Source: Warburgia ugandensis
Taxonomy: Eukaryota > Streptophyta > Magnoliopsida > Canellales > Canellaceae
Assembly (NCBI GenBank): GCA_035236585.1
Contig: CP141136.1
Coordinates: 56,747,136-56,811,135, forward strand
DNA: 64,000 nucleotides
Reading direction: 5' to 3'
Within the stretch, counting starts at the first letter, position 1; each line of letters starts with the position of its first letter. Below the pieces are notes generated by a model. The model saw only the letters and a list, made by a program, of their open reading frames with translations, searched no databases and was not told the DNA's origin. Shown piece by piece: positions 63,051 to 64,000 of this stretch. Made by a program: the position numbers and the translations under genes.

Positions 63051-64000
63051 ATTACTGACTGAATACAACCTCACAACATTTGTAGAAGAAATAAATTCTT
63101 GATTACACATCAATAAAATTTGTTTGATTTTAGTTAGAACTTACTCAGGATATGAACTAAGAGAGTTTGATCATAAATATGTGAAACATGCAATATTAAA
63201 TAGGAAACTTTGATCATTAAATCTTGTGATTTATAATAACAAAGGCAACTCAACTTGAGATATTAAACTCAATGACTTCGGTTGCCATTATCTATATGAA
63301 GATAAGTACACAAACTTGACTGATTTTTGAATTATGTCCAACATCAAATTTTTACTAAATAATGAAATGGGTTCATTTTGTAAATTAATTGTGCTCTAGT
63401 TTCATGAATGCTACTATACTACTAGAAATTCAATTTGCATGAGTTCAAATAATGAGATATGACAATGACATATGAGAATGAAATTTAATTATTTTTAAAC
63501 TTTTAAGTTTGTTCAAGATATTAAGATATTATTAAGAACTTACTCGGATGTTGAACCTCATAGTTGAATGATCAAGACATAGAAGTCTGATTCAAGATTC
63601 ATTGAGAAATACTTAGAAAAGCATTGTACAATTAATTCTAAAAGAATCAAATTTGGGATGTTGGAGAAGTGGTTGTGCTTTCATTGGCTATGATTGGAAG
63701 TCTTTTATATTCTAAATTTGGAAACTTTGCATCAAAATAAGGTTGTGGAAATATTAAAAGTTGTACACAGATGATGAGATCTTTAAAAGGATTTTGATGA
63801 CCGAAGGACACTTGAAAGCAAAGGAACTTAGGTCATAAGTGCTATATTTTGCATTCCCATGATAAGATGAATTTTCCTTTACTATGTAATTATTTTATGT
63901 GAATACTAGATATTGTGTTCAAACAAACGTGCAAGGTTATTAACCTATGGTTACACATTGTTATTGGTTTGTCATTATCACTGAAATAGTTTTAATCAAT
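63051..64000. other. Unassigned AT-rich sequence at the right edge
   Basis: No reading frame over 60 codons, no repeat ends and no RNA gene recognised. Confidence 0.4.

Overview
The window looks like nuclear DNA from a flowering plant with a repeat-rich, probably medium or large genome. The signs are chromoviral and Athila-type Ty3 elements, an L1-type LINE, a Ty1/copia remnant, two Au-type SINEs, a TRIM cluster, a small CACTA element, and one intact CLE peptide-hormone gene (57816-58121, minus strand). I cannot name the species. About the first 53 kb is almost entirely nested transposable elements. The last 10 kb is AT-rich, less densely filled, and holds the only gene I trust.

Layout. (1) 1-14265: an old Reina-like chromovirus, split by three long LTR insertions: one ending at 1854, one at 2121-5942 (target duplication AACAA) and one at 7981-13241 (target duplication GCAAT). 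Its protease, RT/RNase H/integrase and integrase C-terminus/chromodomain pieces lie between them, followed by a polypurine tract and a short 3' LTR (13981-14265). (2) 14266-15052: a small broken minus-strand reading frame of unknown function. (3) 15053-23646: an Athila-like element with long LTRs and a gag frame but no pol, target duplication GAGAG. (4) 23911-34213: a full-length Tekay/Del-type chromovirus, target duplication GAAAA, inactivated by stops and a frameshift. (5) 34231-46482: a minus-strand chromoviral solo LTR (candidate duplication AAATT), split by a second, older pol-less Athila-like element (35241-44650) that itself carries a 1,051-bp non-autonomous CACTA element (39837-40887, duplication GAT). 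(6) 46945-50964: a LINE 3' fragment fused to a decayed copia element that carries an Au SINE. (7) 52204-53411: tandem and head-to-head TRIM LTR copies, then a second Au SINE. (8) 53424-64000: mostly unassigned sequence with a long inverted repeat, a possible exon pair, the CLE gene, microsatellites and a 57-bp coding-like tandem repeat.

How the parts relate. The nesting gives a relative order. The Reina-like element and the minus-strand solo LTR are old. The second Athila-like element came after that solo LTR, and the CACTA element came after the Athila-like element. The Tekay element and the first Athila-like element have more similar LTR pairs and are younger. None of the retroelements seen here encodes a complete, undamaged set of proteins. 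The CLE gene is predicted to give a secreted 12-residue ligand for CLV1/BAM-type receptor kinases.

I did not find a convincing new multi-gene system. The most unusual structures are the two gag-retaining/pol-less Athila-like elements that share noncoding blocks, the LTR-plus-partial-PBS scar at 13241, the TRIM cluster, the palindrome-filled CACTA element and the long hairpin near 54.6 kb. All boundaries and family calls were made by eye, without alignment or database search.
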